Origin: Mycobacterium decipiens
GTDB taxonomy: Bacteria; Actinomycetota; Actinomycetes; Mycobacteriales; Mycobacteriaceae
NCBI RefSeq assembly: GCF_963853665.1
Contig: NZ_OY970459.1
Location: 2,914,001-2,978,000 of the forward strand
DNA: 64,000 bases
Reading direction: 5' to 3'
The notes under the pieces were generated by a model. The model was not told where the DNA came from, searched no databases, and saw only the letters and a list, made by a program, of their open reading frames with translations. This document shows positions 33,384-42,400 of the stretch, in pieces. Numbering within the stretch: the first letter of the stretch is position 1; each line of letters opens with the position of its first letter. The translations under genes and the position numbers were made by a program.

Positions 33384-34064
33384 ATGCGGATCGCCGCGCT
33401 GGTCGCAGTGTCGTTGCTGGTTGCGGGCTGCTCGCACACCGATGGCCGTGGTGCGGGGCAGTCGCAGACCGGCGCACCACCATCCTCGCTGGCGGCGGCC
33501 GTTCCTTCGGCGGGTCACCAGCCGGGCCCCTCGGCCGCGCCGGCTGCGGGGGCACCGATCTCGGCCGTCATCTCCTGGATCGAGGCAGGTCACCCCGCTG
33601 ATCCCGCTGGCTATCACGTCGCCACGCGCGACGCCGTCACCACCCAGCTGGGCGACGATGTCGCGCTTAGCGCCCAAGCCGGCAAGGTTTCCTGCATGAC
33701 AGACTCCAAGCACACCGGCGGCGCCCTGGCCTGTCTGGTTCAGCTGACCAATCCGCCGCCCCGACCCGAGACCGCCTATGGCGAATGGAAGGGCGGTTGG
33801 GTCGACTTCGACGGCCCCAGCCTGCAGTTGGGATCCGCCCGCGCCGATCCCGGACCGTTCGTCTATGGCAATGGCCCCGAGCTGGCAAACGGGGACACCC
33901 TGTCGATCGGCGACGATCGCTGTCGCGCCGATCAAGCCGGTCTGTTTTGCGTGAACTATGCCCATCAGTCCGCGGTCCGGTTCAGCAGCGCCGGCATCGA
34001 GCCGTTCGGTTGCCTAAGGTCGGTGCCGGCGCCGGATGGCGTGGCCGTAGCGTTCGGCTGCTGA
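33384..34064 (+). CDS. lppI: Lipoprotein LppI
   Basis: A 226-residue secreted lipoprotein. The signal is MRIAALVAVSLLVAGC with the lipobox LVAGC, so Cys16 is the lipidated residue. A Pro/Ser/Ala-rich spacer (residues about 20-55) leads to a conserved domain with paired cysteines (VSCMTD, ALACLVQ, DDRCRAD, LFCVNY, FGCLRS). It is a member of the mycobacterial lipoprotein group represented by Rv2046; function unknown. It is the last recognisably syntenic gene before the accessory region, since in M. tuberculosis the next genes are Rv2047c and pks12. Confidence 0.88.
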   Translation: MRIAALVAVSLLVAGCSHTDGRGAGQSQTGAPPSSLAAAVPSAGHQPGPSAAPAAGAPISAVISWIEAGHPADPAGYHVATRDAVTTQLGDDVALSAQAGKVSCMTDSKHTGGALACLVQLTNPPPRPETAYGEWKGGWVDFDGPSLQLGSARADPGPFVYGNGPELANGDTLSIGDDRCRADQAGLFCVNYAHQSAVRFSSAGIEPFGCLRSVPAPDGVAVAFGC

Positions 34065-34201
34065 TATGACCCGCCGGGAGCACATCGCTATCGCGGGCGA
34101 GGTAGCGCTCACGGCGAACGTCGCCAAGACCCCAGACTTCAAGTGGCGTCGTGACCTTGCTGGCAACGCGAGTAAACACGAAAAGTCGCTATGCTGCACC
34201 C

Positions 34202-35410
34202 ATGAGCAGGACCACGAAGCCGCTGGTTGCTGACGATGTGGAGATCGTTCGGCGGGTTCTCGCCCATGTCGACGGCGGCACCACCGACGAAGGCACTGCC
34301 TGGCGCGAGCCCGTCGAAAACTACCTGAATCCACACCGGTTCACCCAGGAACTCCAGCTACTGCGGGCAATGCCAAGCGTGTTCGTTCCGTCCGCCACTA
34401 TCCCCAACAAGGGCGACCACGTCGAACGGGTGACCTTCGGGGTGCCCTTGTTCGCTGTGCGTGGGCCCGATCAACGGGCTCGGGTGTTTCGCAACGCATG
34501 TCGGCACCGTGGTTTCGCGCTGGTCGAGGACGCCGGGTGTTCCCATGCCCTGGTGTGCCGCTACCACGGCTGGACATATCGCCTGGATGGCTCGCTATCG
34601 CATGTCCCGCACGCCCACGCATTCCCCGACTTGGACATGTCGACGCGGGGTCTGATCGAGGTCCCGAGCTATGAGGCGGATGGGCTCATCGTTATCGGGG
34701 CAATCGATTCTGGCGGCGCGTGCGTCCCGCAACCCGATGCTGACGCGGCGACGGCCTGGCTGACTAACGGGACGGCGTGGCGAGACCAGCTGCTACCAAT
34801 CGATCGGGTCTTGTCCGTCGAGACCAATCGACTGGCGATAAATTGGAAGGTAATTGTCGAGCAGTTCTTGGAGGGGTACCACATCCGCTGGACTCATAGA
34901 GAGACCCTCCCCGACCTATACGACAACCTCACCGTGGTCGAGACGTTCGGCCCGAATTCTCGGGTTACGTTCCCATACCCCGCGATCGAGGAGCTGCGCG
35001 ACCGCCCAGAATCAACCTGGCCGGGACGTGTGCCGGCGACATATGTCTATCAGCTGTTCCCCAACGTCATACTCGGGGCGTTCCCGCAACTGGTACAGGT
35101 GATCGTGGTCGACCCGGTAGACGTAGCTCACAGCGAGGTCATCTACTACACGATGACGAGAGCCGACATCGCCAACAAAATACCGCTCGACGCCGAAGAG
35201 CTGCCCGACCCCGCGGAGGTAGCTCGCTACATTACCGGCGTTGTCGCGGAGGATAACGAAATGTCGTCGGGCGTGCAGCGAGGCTTTCGCGCCGGCGCGA
35301 ACAAGTTTGTGGAGTTCGGCCGGCACGAGAGCGCTATCGGACACTTTCACGCCAACCTTGGTGACCGTCTGGCGCAGTTTGCCGCGACCCAACCGCAGGC
35401 TCCGCGCTAG
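34202..35410 (+). CDS. Rieske-type aromatic ring-hydroxylating oxygenase, alpha subunit
   Basis: A 402-residue non-heme iron oxygenase. The Rieske [2Fe-2S] motif is complete: C-R-H in NACRHRGFAL and C-x-x-H in LVCRYHGWTY, 17 residues apart. The mononuclear iron region is NWKVIVEQFLEGYHIRWTHRETL, with the bridging acidic residue as Glu where Asp is usual, and the H-x4-H pair. The enzyme needs a reductase or ferredoxin that is not encoded beside it. ATG 34202 (MSRTTKPLV) was chosen; a GTG at 34151 adds 17 residues. It is the first gene of the accessory region and lies upstream of a p-hydroxybenzoate-making gene, so it may hydroxylate or demethylate an aromatic polyketide; this is inference. Confidence 0.85.
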   Translation: MSRTTKPLVADDVEIVRRVLAHVDGGTTDEGTAWREPVENYLNPHRFTQELQLLRAMPSVFVPSATIPNKGDHVERVTFGVPLFAVRGPDQRARVFRNACRHRGFALVEDAGCSHALVCRYHGWTYRLDGSLSHVPHAHAFPDLDMSTRGLIEVPSYEADGLIVIGAIDSGGACVPQPDADAATAWLTNGTAWRDQLLPIDRVLSVETNRLAINWKVIVEQFLEGYHIRWTHRETLPDLYDNLTVVETFGPNSRVTFPYPAIEELRDRPESTWPGRVPATYVYQLFPNVILGAFPQLVQVIVVDPVDVAHSEVIYYTMTRADIANKIPLDAEELPDPAEVARYITGVVAEDNEMSSGVQRGFRAGANKFVEFGRHESAIGHFHANLGDRLAQFAATQPQAPR

Positions 35411-35934
35411 CCCGTGTTTGCCCGACCGGGCTTCTTTCTCACGTCTCCGTAGCCGCAGGTTTGGCCCACCACGATCACACCCACCACAAAGCGCTGCGTG
35501 CCATGGGGCGGTTTAAAACAGGCAGCTCATGCGGCCAGCTGGATCGACGGTGTATGCGTCACCAAGAACCAACGCCGCTTGTTGTGCTCACAATGATCCG
35601 GAAGGGCCGCAACCCACCGTCACACGCCTAACCATTTGTGAGTGACCGATCTGACATGCCACCAGCCAAAACATGCGTTCTCGTGACGACCAGAACCTGT
35701 TACTATTGGCCGAACGATCGTGCTCAACGCCGAGTGGTCCCCGCGTCAAGTCCTACATCCGGTCTCGCCTCCGGACAGCACCGCATGGACATGCCGATCC
35801 CCGAAACAACGCTTTCGTTGGCGCCAGCTGGCGTGTGCCCAGGGCTGTCACCGAAGAATCCACGAATTCGTGGGTGCGTTCGCTGACGGCACAGTGACAT
35901 ACGCGCTGGAGTAACGCACAGGAAGGAACAAGAA
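35411..35934. other. Gap of 524 bp upstream of the chorismate-lyase-like gene
   Basis: No recognised gene. A 64-codon plus-strand frame at 35720-35914 (ends HEFVGAFADGTVTYALE) has protein-like composition but no clear ribosome site or family. A near-palindrome ccacgaattcgtggg lies at 35862-35875. The segment has AT-richer stretches and presumably holds the promoter of the downstream genes; I cannot place one with confidence. Confidence 0.35.
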
Positions 35935-36582
35935 GTGCATTCAAACTTCCTTACTGCCGAAGAAATCCGAAAATTCGGCCGTGACCTCCGGATACTCCTT
36001 GCAACCAATGGTACCCTACCGCGGATCCTCGGCATTCTCGCGAATGATGATATTTTCACGCAGATTATCGACCGGGATATTTGCGTTGCCACTCCGGAAA
36101 TGAGGAGCCCGGAGCGGCCGTTTAATGGCCGAACGCTGCATCGCAAAGTGCTACTTAAAGGCCGCTCATCGGGAAAACTATTTGTAGTTGCGGAGTCACT
36201 AATATCCATTGATCTGGTACCACCGAAATTGATCGACAATTTGATCGAGATGGATCGCCCCATTGGGGAGTCTATATTGGCCAATGGCATTGAGATATTC
36301 AAAGAGAATCCAAAGCTCTGGATGAGCACGTTGCCCGACTGGCTGAAGCTCGACGAACGTCAGGACTTGGCCCAGGAAGCTATCGCGCGTCGATACCGCA
36401 TGACCATACGCGGTCAGCCGGCCATCGTAGTCACCGAATATTTCCCGCTGGGCACATTCACTAAGTCCATCACGACGGCAACCATCGGGGCCGATGGCGA
36501 AGATGGCAACGCTGAAATCGACATGAGCATTTCTGATTGTTCTTGCGAAGATGCAATACAACAGCAAATGGCGGACTGCTAA
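35935..36582 (+). CDS. Chorismate pyruvate-lyase-like protein making p-hydroxybenzoate (Rv2949c family)
   Basis: A 215-residue protein that aligns by eye along most of its length with Rv2949c of M. tuberculosis: EIRKFGRDLRILLATNGTL, VLLKGRSSGKLFVVAESLI, GEVMA-like GESILANGIEIFKENPK, and RRYRMTIRGQPAIVVTEYF. Rv2949c converts chorismate to p-hydroxybenzoate, the starter for phenolic glycolipids, so the same reaction is expected here. The conserved Arg in RRYR and Glu in VTEYF are the probable active-site residues of this family. GTG 35935 follows AGGAAGG. The C-terminal 25 residues (ISDCSCEDAIQQQMADC) are acidic with three cysteines and differ from Rv2949c. It is upstream of the FadD22-like loading enzyme, giving a complete starter pathway. 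Confidence 0.88.
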   Translation: MHSNFLTAEEIRKFGRDLRILLATNGTLPRILGILANDDIFTQIIDRDICVATPEMRSPERPFNGRTLHRKVLLKGRSSGKLFVVAESLISIDLVPPKLIDNLIEMDRPIGESILANGIEIFKENPKLWMSTLPDWLKLDERQDLAQEAIARRYRMTIRGQPAIVVTEYFPLGTFTKSITTATIGADGEDGNAEIDMSISDCSCEDAIQQQMADC

Positions 36583-36603
36583 ATTGCACTAGGGTGACCA
36601 GAA

Positions 36604-37050
36604 GTGACTAGTCCTACATTGCCTATGGCGTGTACGTCACAAAATTTATATCGCGCTTGCCCATCATGGGTCGCAGCCGAACTCTCCGGTTGGGCCAGCC
36701 CGAAGGCGGCGCTGCCCGCTACCACAACCACCGATGAGCCGATAACGGTGGTGGGCATGGCGGTCGGCACCGATCCCGACCCGGCCGAAGCGGCCCGACT
36801 TCACCGAGCCGACCGCTGGTGGTGGCCTATTGGGCAGGTCGCATCGCAGCTCTGGCCTGGCACCCCCGCCGGTCGGCCCGGCTCGGTGGGCGACGTGAGC
36901 ACAATGAGCAGAACCACGAAATCGTCGTTTATGCCGACTATCGCCCAAAAGCGTGACATGCGTTGCAGCGGCACCGTAGGGTCGGTCTCAACGAATACCG
37001 AAGCGCTCGGGCGGTATGCGGCGCCGCGTAATTGCGGAACCGAAAGATGA
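36604..37050 (+). pseudogene. Relic of a PKS loading-module/ketosynthase joint
   Basis: The open frame contains [21 protein letters not shown] then EPITVVGMA (36673-36761). The first part is nearly identical to the linker at the end of the FadD22-like protein (39234-39279). The second is the conserved beginning of a ketosynthase and is closest to the start of the second PKS (60427-60454). The rest of the frame has no PKS similarity (ADRWWWPIGQVASQLW). It is therefore a broken copy left by duplication or recombination. It is informative because here the linker and ketosynthase start are in one frame, unlike at 39.29 kb. No promoter or function is proposed. Confidence 0.6.
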
Positions 37051-37383
37051 ATCGCAAATGGCCATTTTTGCCACTTTTGCATGTGCCGGGAAGCCTCGGC
37101 GCCAAACGGGCGAGGCCTGCACAAATGCAATGCATATCGTGTCATCCAGTCGTCGCAGACACCGGAGGACAAGTGGTCAACATCGGTTGCCGTTCCCTAG
37201 AAGCACGTCGGCGCAACACAGACAAGGAAGCAGAAAATGGTTCCTTTGCGCACCATCAACGATTGGCAGCCACCGCATGACCTGGTTACTACACGGATGG
37301 CCGCAGCGGCGGCATGTGGAGCGGCCAACAGTATCGATATTCGAGCTATCACTCGCTTTTGTGTCACGGGCGGTAATTGACTG
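37051..37383. other. Gap of 333 bp before the loading enzyme
   Basis: I see no gene and no clear ribosome site directly before the ATG at 37384 (only cacgggcggtaattgactg). Short open frames cross it but lack family features. It may contain the promoter for the polyketide operon; no convincing -35/-10 pair can be assigned. Confidence 0.35.
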
Positions 37384-39438
37384 ATGCAGAGCGAGAACGT
37401 CGCAAGACTGCTCGCCGAGCGGTCATTGGAAGCTGGATGGTCCGACGCGCCGGCCTATTATGCTCCGCACCCGGTGACTCATGGCCAAATCCATGATGAT
37501 GCGTCACGTCTCGCCACAGTGCTTAGTGACCGCGGACTTTCCAGGGGAGATCGCGTCCTGCTGTGTCTCCCGGATTCGTTGCATCTGGTGCAGCTATTGT
37601 TGGCAAGTTTGGCTCGTGGGATTTTGGCGTTTATCGTCAACCCCGAACTCCGTGCCGAAGACCACGCGTTTGCGGAGCGCGATACCGAGCCAGCCCTTGT
37701 CATCACGTCTGGCGCCCTGCGCGGTCGGTTTCAGCGGTCAACCGTTGTGGAGGCCGAAGAGCTGTTATCGGATGCAACTCGAGCCGAGCCCGCAGACTAC
37801 GAAACCCTAAACGGCGACGCCGTTGCCTACGCCACCTATACGTCTGGTACTACGGGTCCGCCCAAGGCCGCGGTTCATCGGCATGCCGATGTCTTGACGT
37901 TTGTTGACGCGATGTGCCGCACCGCGTTGCGGCTCGCTCCCGAGGACGTCGGACTGAGCAGCGCACGCATGTATTTCGCGTATGGCTTGGGTAACTCGGT
38001 TTGGTTTCCGCTCGCGACAGGCAGTTCCGCGGTCATCAACTCATCGCCGATGAGCTCGGAAGCGGTCGCAAAATTATGTGAGAAATTTAGACCATCCGTG
38101 CTCTACGGCGTCCCAACATTTTTCGCGAGAGTTGTCGACACGTGCTCTCCCGATTCGTTCCAATCGCTCCGCTGCATCGTATCGGCCGGGGAGGCTCTTG
38201 AGCTCGGCCTAGCTGAACGCCTAGTCGAATTCTTCGGCGCCATCCCCATCCTGGACGGAATTGGCTCGACCGAAGTCGGACAAACGTTCGTGTCGAATAC
38301 GGTCGACGAATGGCGTATTGGAACCTTGGGAAAGGCCCTTCCCCCCTATGAGATCCGTGTGGTGGCGCCGGATGGTACGGCGGCCGGACCCGGGGTCGAG
38401 GGAAACCTATGGGTTCAGGGACCATCGATCACAGTGGGCTATTGGAACCGGCCGAATGACCCACTCCCTATCAATGGAAACTGGCTCGACACTGGCGATC
38501 GGGTATTTATCGATTCCGACGGATGGGTTAGGTATCGTTGCCGCACCGACGACATTGAAGTTGTAGGCGGAATCAACATTAATCCAGACGAAATCGAGCG
38601 GCTCATTCTTGAGGATGACTCTGTAGCTGAGGCCGCCGTCGTCGGCGTAAGAGAATCCACGGGCGCGTCGGCGCTACAAGCGTTTCTGGTACCCAAGCAG
38701 GGCGCATCCCTCGATGATTCGGCTATTCACGAGATCTACCGGCGATTGCGCAGCCAACTTTCGGCATTCAAGATACCGCACAGATTTGCCATTGCGCCGC
38801 AGCTTCCTCGAACCGCAACCGGGAAATTGAAGCGCGGCGATCTCCGCGCCGAAAATCCAACAAAACCTATTTGGCAGATTTCCCCTCTAGCGCCTTCGTC
38901 GACCACACCCGCGGAGCTTGACAAAGCATCAGTCGCGGACGTCGAGACTTCCGATAGAAATCGTCTGGGGATGGACCTGCACGAGCAACTGAAAGTTTTG
39001 CAGCAACAGCGCTACCGACTGTTGGCGGACACCGTAGGCTCACAGGTCGCAACGATGTTGGGCCAAACCAATGTTCGGTCGGTAGATGCGGAACTCGCCT
39101 TCTCGGAACTAGGTTTCAACTCGCAAATGACGGTCGAACTTCGCAATCGACTGGCGGCACTGACCGGCCTGCGGCTGTCCGACACAGTGGGGTGGGACTA
39201 CGGGTCGGTATCAGAGTTGGCTACCTACTTGGATGCCGAGCTCTCCGGTTGGGCCAGCCCCAAAGCGGCGCTGCCCGCTATCGCGGGCCGACGAACCCAT
39301 CGCCGTGGTGGGCATGGCATGCCGGCTACCCGGCGGGGTGGACTCCGCCCAAGCGTTATGGGAATTGGTCAGCACCGGCACCGACGCCGTCGGAGGCTTT
39401 CCCACCGACCGCGGCTGGGACCTCGCCGCACTGTATGA
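37384..39438 (+). CDS. p-Hydroxybenzoyl-AMP ligase with C-terminal acyl carrier domain (FadD22-like loading module)
   Basis: It resembles FadD22 (Rv2948c) along its whole length: GLLAEQ-like [52 protein letters not shown] (AMP-binding A3), [37 protein letters not shown] (A5), LDTGDRVF (A7) and [11 protein letters not shown] (A10, catalytic Lys). Residues 1-500 form the ligase; residues 545-620 are a carrier domain with the attachment serine Ser580 in [11 protein letters not shown] (Asn replaces the usual Asp before Ser). FadD22 adenylates p-hydroxybenzoate and loads it on its own carrier domain, so this should prime the PKS. From residue about 637 the reading is out of frame with the ketosynthase: the last 50 residues ([10 protein letters not shown] and on) are a frameshift artefact, so the true protein probably continues into the PKS or stops near 39289. 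Confidence 0.88.
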   Translation: MQSENVARLLAERSLEAGWSDAPAYYAPHPVTHGQIHDDASRLATVLSDRGLSRGDRVLLCLPDSLHLVQLLLASLARGILAFIVNPELRAEDHAFAERDTEPALVITSGALRGRFQRSTVVEAEELLSDATRAEPADYETLNGDAVAYATYTSGTTGPPKAAVHRHADVLTFVDAMCRTALRLAPEDVGLSSARMYFAYGLGNSVWFPLATGSSAVINSSPMSSEAVAKLCEKFRPSVLYGVPTFFARVVDTCSPDSFQSLRCIVSAGEALELGLAERLVEFFGAIPILDGIGSTEVGQTFVSNTVDEWRIGTLGKALPPYEIRVVAPDGTAAGPGVEGNLWVQGPSITVGYWNRPNDPLPINGNWLDTGDRVFIDSDGWVRYRCRTDDIEVVGGININPDEIERLILEDDSVAEAAVVGVRESTGASALQAFLVPKQGASLDDSAIHEIYRRLRSQLSAFKIPHRFAIAPQLPRTATGKLKRGDLRAENPTKPIWQISPLAPSSTTPAELDKASVADVETSDRNRLGMDLHEQLKVLQQQRYRLLADTVGSQVATMLGQTNVRSVDAELAFSELGFNSQMTVELRNRLAALTGLRLSDTVGWDYGSVSELATYLDAELSGWASPKAALPAIAGRRTHRRGGHGMPATRRGGLRPSVMGIGQHRHRRRRRLSHRPRLGPRRTV

Positions 39439-42400
39439 CCCCGACCCCGACGCGGTCGGCAAAACCTACACCCGCTCGGGAGCATTCCTGGCCGAAGCGG
39501 CCGGCTTCGACGCCGAATTCTTCGGAATCTCCGCCCGCGAAGCCACCGCCATGGACCCCCAACAACGACTCCTACTCGAAGTGTGCTGGGAAGCACTGGA
39601 AACCGCCGGCATCGACCCCACCACCCTGGAAGGCACCAACACCGGAGTATTCGCCGGGATCGGGGTGCAGGGCTACGGAACCACCGGCTCCCAAAGCGCC
39701 GAAGGCTACGGACTAACCGGCGCCGCCACCAGCGTGGCCTCCGGCCGAATCGCCTACGTCCTAGGCCTGCAAGGCCCCGCCATCACCATCGACACCGCCT
39801 GCTCCTCCTCCCTGGTCGCCACCCACCTAGCCTGTCAATCCCTACGCAACGGCGAATCCGGCCTAGCCCTAGCCGGCGGAGTCACCGTCATGGCCACCCC
39901 GGCACCATTCATCGAATTCGCCCGCCAACGCGGACTGGCCACCGACGGACGCTGCAAAGCCTTCGCCGCCGCCGCCGACGGCACCGGCTGGGGCGAAGGC
40001 GCCGCAATCCTGGTCCTGGAACGACTCAGCGACGCCCACCAACACCACCACCCAGTCCTAGCCGTCATCGCCGGATCCGCGGTCAACCAAGACGGCGCCT
40101 CCAACGGACTCACCGCCCCCAACGGACCCGCCCAACAACGCGTCATCACCCAAGCCGCCGCCAACGCCGGCATCCCCCTCGACCACGTCGACGTCGTCGA
40201 AGCCCACGGCACCGGCACCACCCTGGGCGACCCCATCGAGGCCGGCGCACTACTAGCCACCTACGGCGCCAGCCGCGACCGCCAACACCCCCTATGGCTG
40301 GGATCGGTCAAATCCAACATCGGCCACACCCAAGCCGCCGCCGGAACCGCCGGCCTGATCAAAATGATCACCGCCCTCAACCACGCCGAACTCCCCCCCA
40401 CCCTGCACATCGACCAACCCAGCCCCCACATCGACTGGTCAACCGGCGCGGTACAACTACTCACCCAAACCCAACCCTGGCCCACCACCAACCACCCCCG
40501 CACCGCCGCCGTCTCCTCCTTCGGAGTCAGCGGCACCAACGCCCACCTCATCCTCCAACAACCCCCCACCCCACCACCCACACCCACACCCACACCCACA
40601 CCCACCGACCCACCCACCGCGCTGCGAATCTGGCCACTGTCCGCACGCACCCCCACCGCACTTCACGCCCAAGCCGCCCGCCTACACCACCACCTACTCG
40701 ACCACCCCAACCTCGACCTCACCGACCTCGCCCACAGCCTGGCCACCACCCGCACCCACCACCCCCACCGCGCAGCCCTGACCATCCCCACCACCACCAC
40801 CAACCCCCGCGAAGACCTCCTAGCCGCACTACACGCCCTAGCCACCAACCACCCCCACCCCCACCTCACCCGCCACCACCTACCCCGCCACCCCAACAAA
40901 ACCGTCTTCGTCTTCCCCGGCCAAGGCGCCCAATACCCCACCATGGCCACCGGCCTCTACACCCACCACCACACCTTCACCAACACCCTCAACGAATGCG
41001 ACCACGCCCTGCACCCCTGGACCGGCTGGTCAGTACGCGACGTCCTCACCCAACACCCCAGCGCCCCACCACTACACCGCGTCGACGTCATCCAACCCGT
41101 CCTATTCGCCATCATGATCTCGCTCGCCGAACTACTCCGCACCCACGGCATCATCCCCGACGCCGTAATCGGCCACTCCCAAGGAGAAATCGCCGCCGCC
41201 TACATCGCCGGCGCACTCCCCCTAGACCAAGCCGCCAAAATCGTCGCCCTACGCAGCCAAGCCCTCACCGCCCTATCCGGCCACGGCGCCATGGCCTCCG
41301 TACGCCTATCCCCCCACGAACTACACCCCCACCTACAACCCTGGAACACCACCCTCACCATCGCCGCAACCAACGGCCCCACCCACACCATCATCAGCGG
41401 CGACCCCACCGCCCTCGAACAATTCACCACCACCTGCCAACACCACGGCATCCACATCCGACCCATCGCAGTCGACTACGCCTCACACTCACCCCACGTC
41501 GAACACCTCCACCAACACCTCCTCCACCAACTCGGCGAACTCACCCCCCAACCCGCCCAAATCCCCCTCTACACCACCGTGCAAAGCGCACAAACCAACC
41601 ACCCCCTCGACACCACCACCATGAACGCCGACTACTGGTACCGCAACCTGCGCGAACCCGTCGAATTCCACAACACCATCACCACCCTGCTCACCCAAGG
41701 CCCACACACCTTCATCGAACTATCCCCCCACCCCGTCCTAGCCCCCGCACTCACCGACACCATCACCACCACCACCACCGACCAAACCCAATCCACCGTC
41801 ATCACCACCCTGCACCGCGACCACCCCGACCTCGACACCCTCACCACCACCCTGGCCCACCTCCACACCCACGGCCACAGCCCAACCTGGACCACCCTCT
41901 ACCCCACCGCCAACACCACCCAACTACCCACCTACCCCTTCCAACACCACCCCTACTGGCTAACCCCACCCACCCCCACCACCAACACCAGCACCGATCC
42001 CGCCGAAGGCCGGTTATGGAACGCCGTGGACGCCGACGCCCTCGACACCGTCGCGCAGGTGTTGGGCATCGACGACGACCACCCCACGGCATCACTGGCC
42101 CCGATGGTGACCGCCCTGCGGCAATGGCGCAAACAACTCGGGGACCGCTCACTGGTGGACAAACTGCGCTATCGAGTCAGCTGGCAAGCGATCAACCCGA
42201 CCACCTTCCCCCAGACCCGGCAACGATGGCTGGTCCTGACCCACCCCGACCAATCCGATGAGATACTCACCGGCCTATCGGCACACTGCGCAGACGCCCC
42301 GACCGTGCTGGCCATCGACACCCACAACACCGACCGAAACGAACTAGCGACCCTGCTGGTGCAGCACACCGCCGCCAACGACTGCGATGGTGTGCTGTCC

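Noticed and set aside
36604..37050. Calling the 148-codon frame a real small protein
   Set aside because: Only the PKS-joint fragment is recognisable and the remainder has no family or good start, so it is treated as a relic.
37384..39438. Calling the whole cluster a chromosomal copy of the mycolactone genes
   Set aside because: The loading module is FadD22-like, not the mycolactone type, and a chorismate-lyase gene is linked. Similarity is in module style and does not establish the product.
40565..40615. CCACAC-rich tandem repeat as a possible CRISPR or satellite
   Set aside because: It is in frame and encodes the Pro-Thr linker between KS and AT in every module, with no spacers.
39583..42261. 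Long alternative plus-strand reading frame (892 codons) inside PKS module 1, with similar ones at 44209-45639, 48826-51246, 55096-56526 and 61446-63155
   Set aside because: They lie in one shifted frame of the C-rich KS-AT sequence and encode Arg/Pro/His-rich strings with no domain features. They recur because the modules are repeats and codon bias removes stops.
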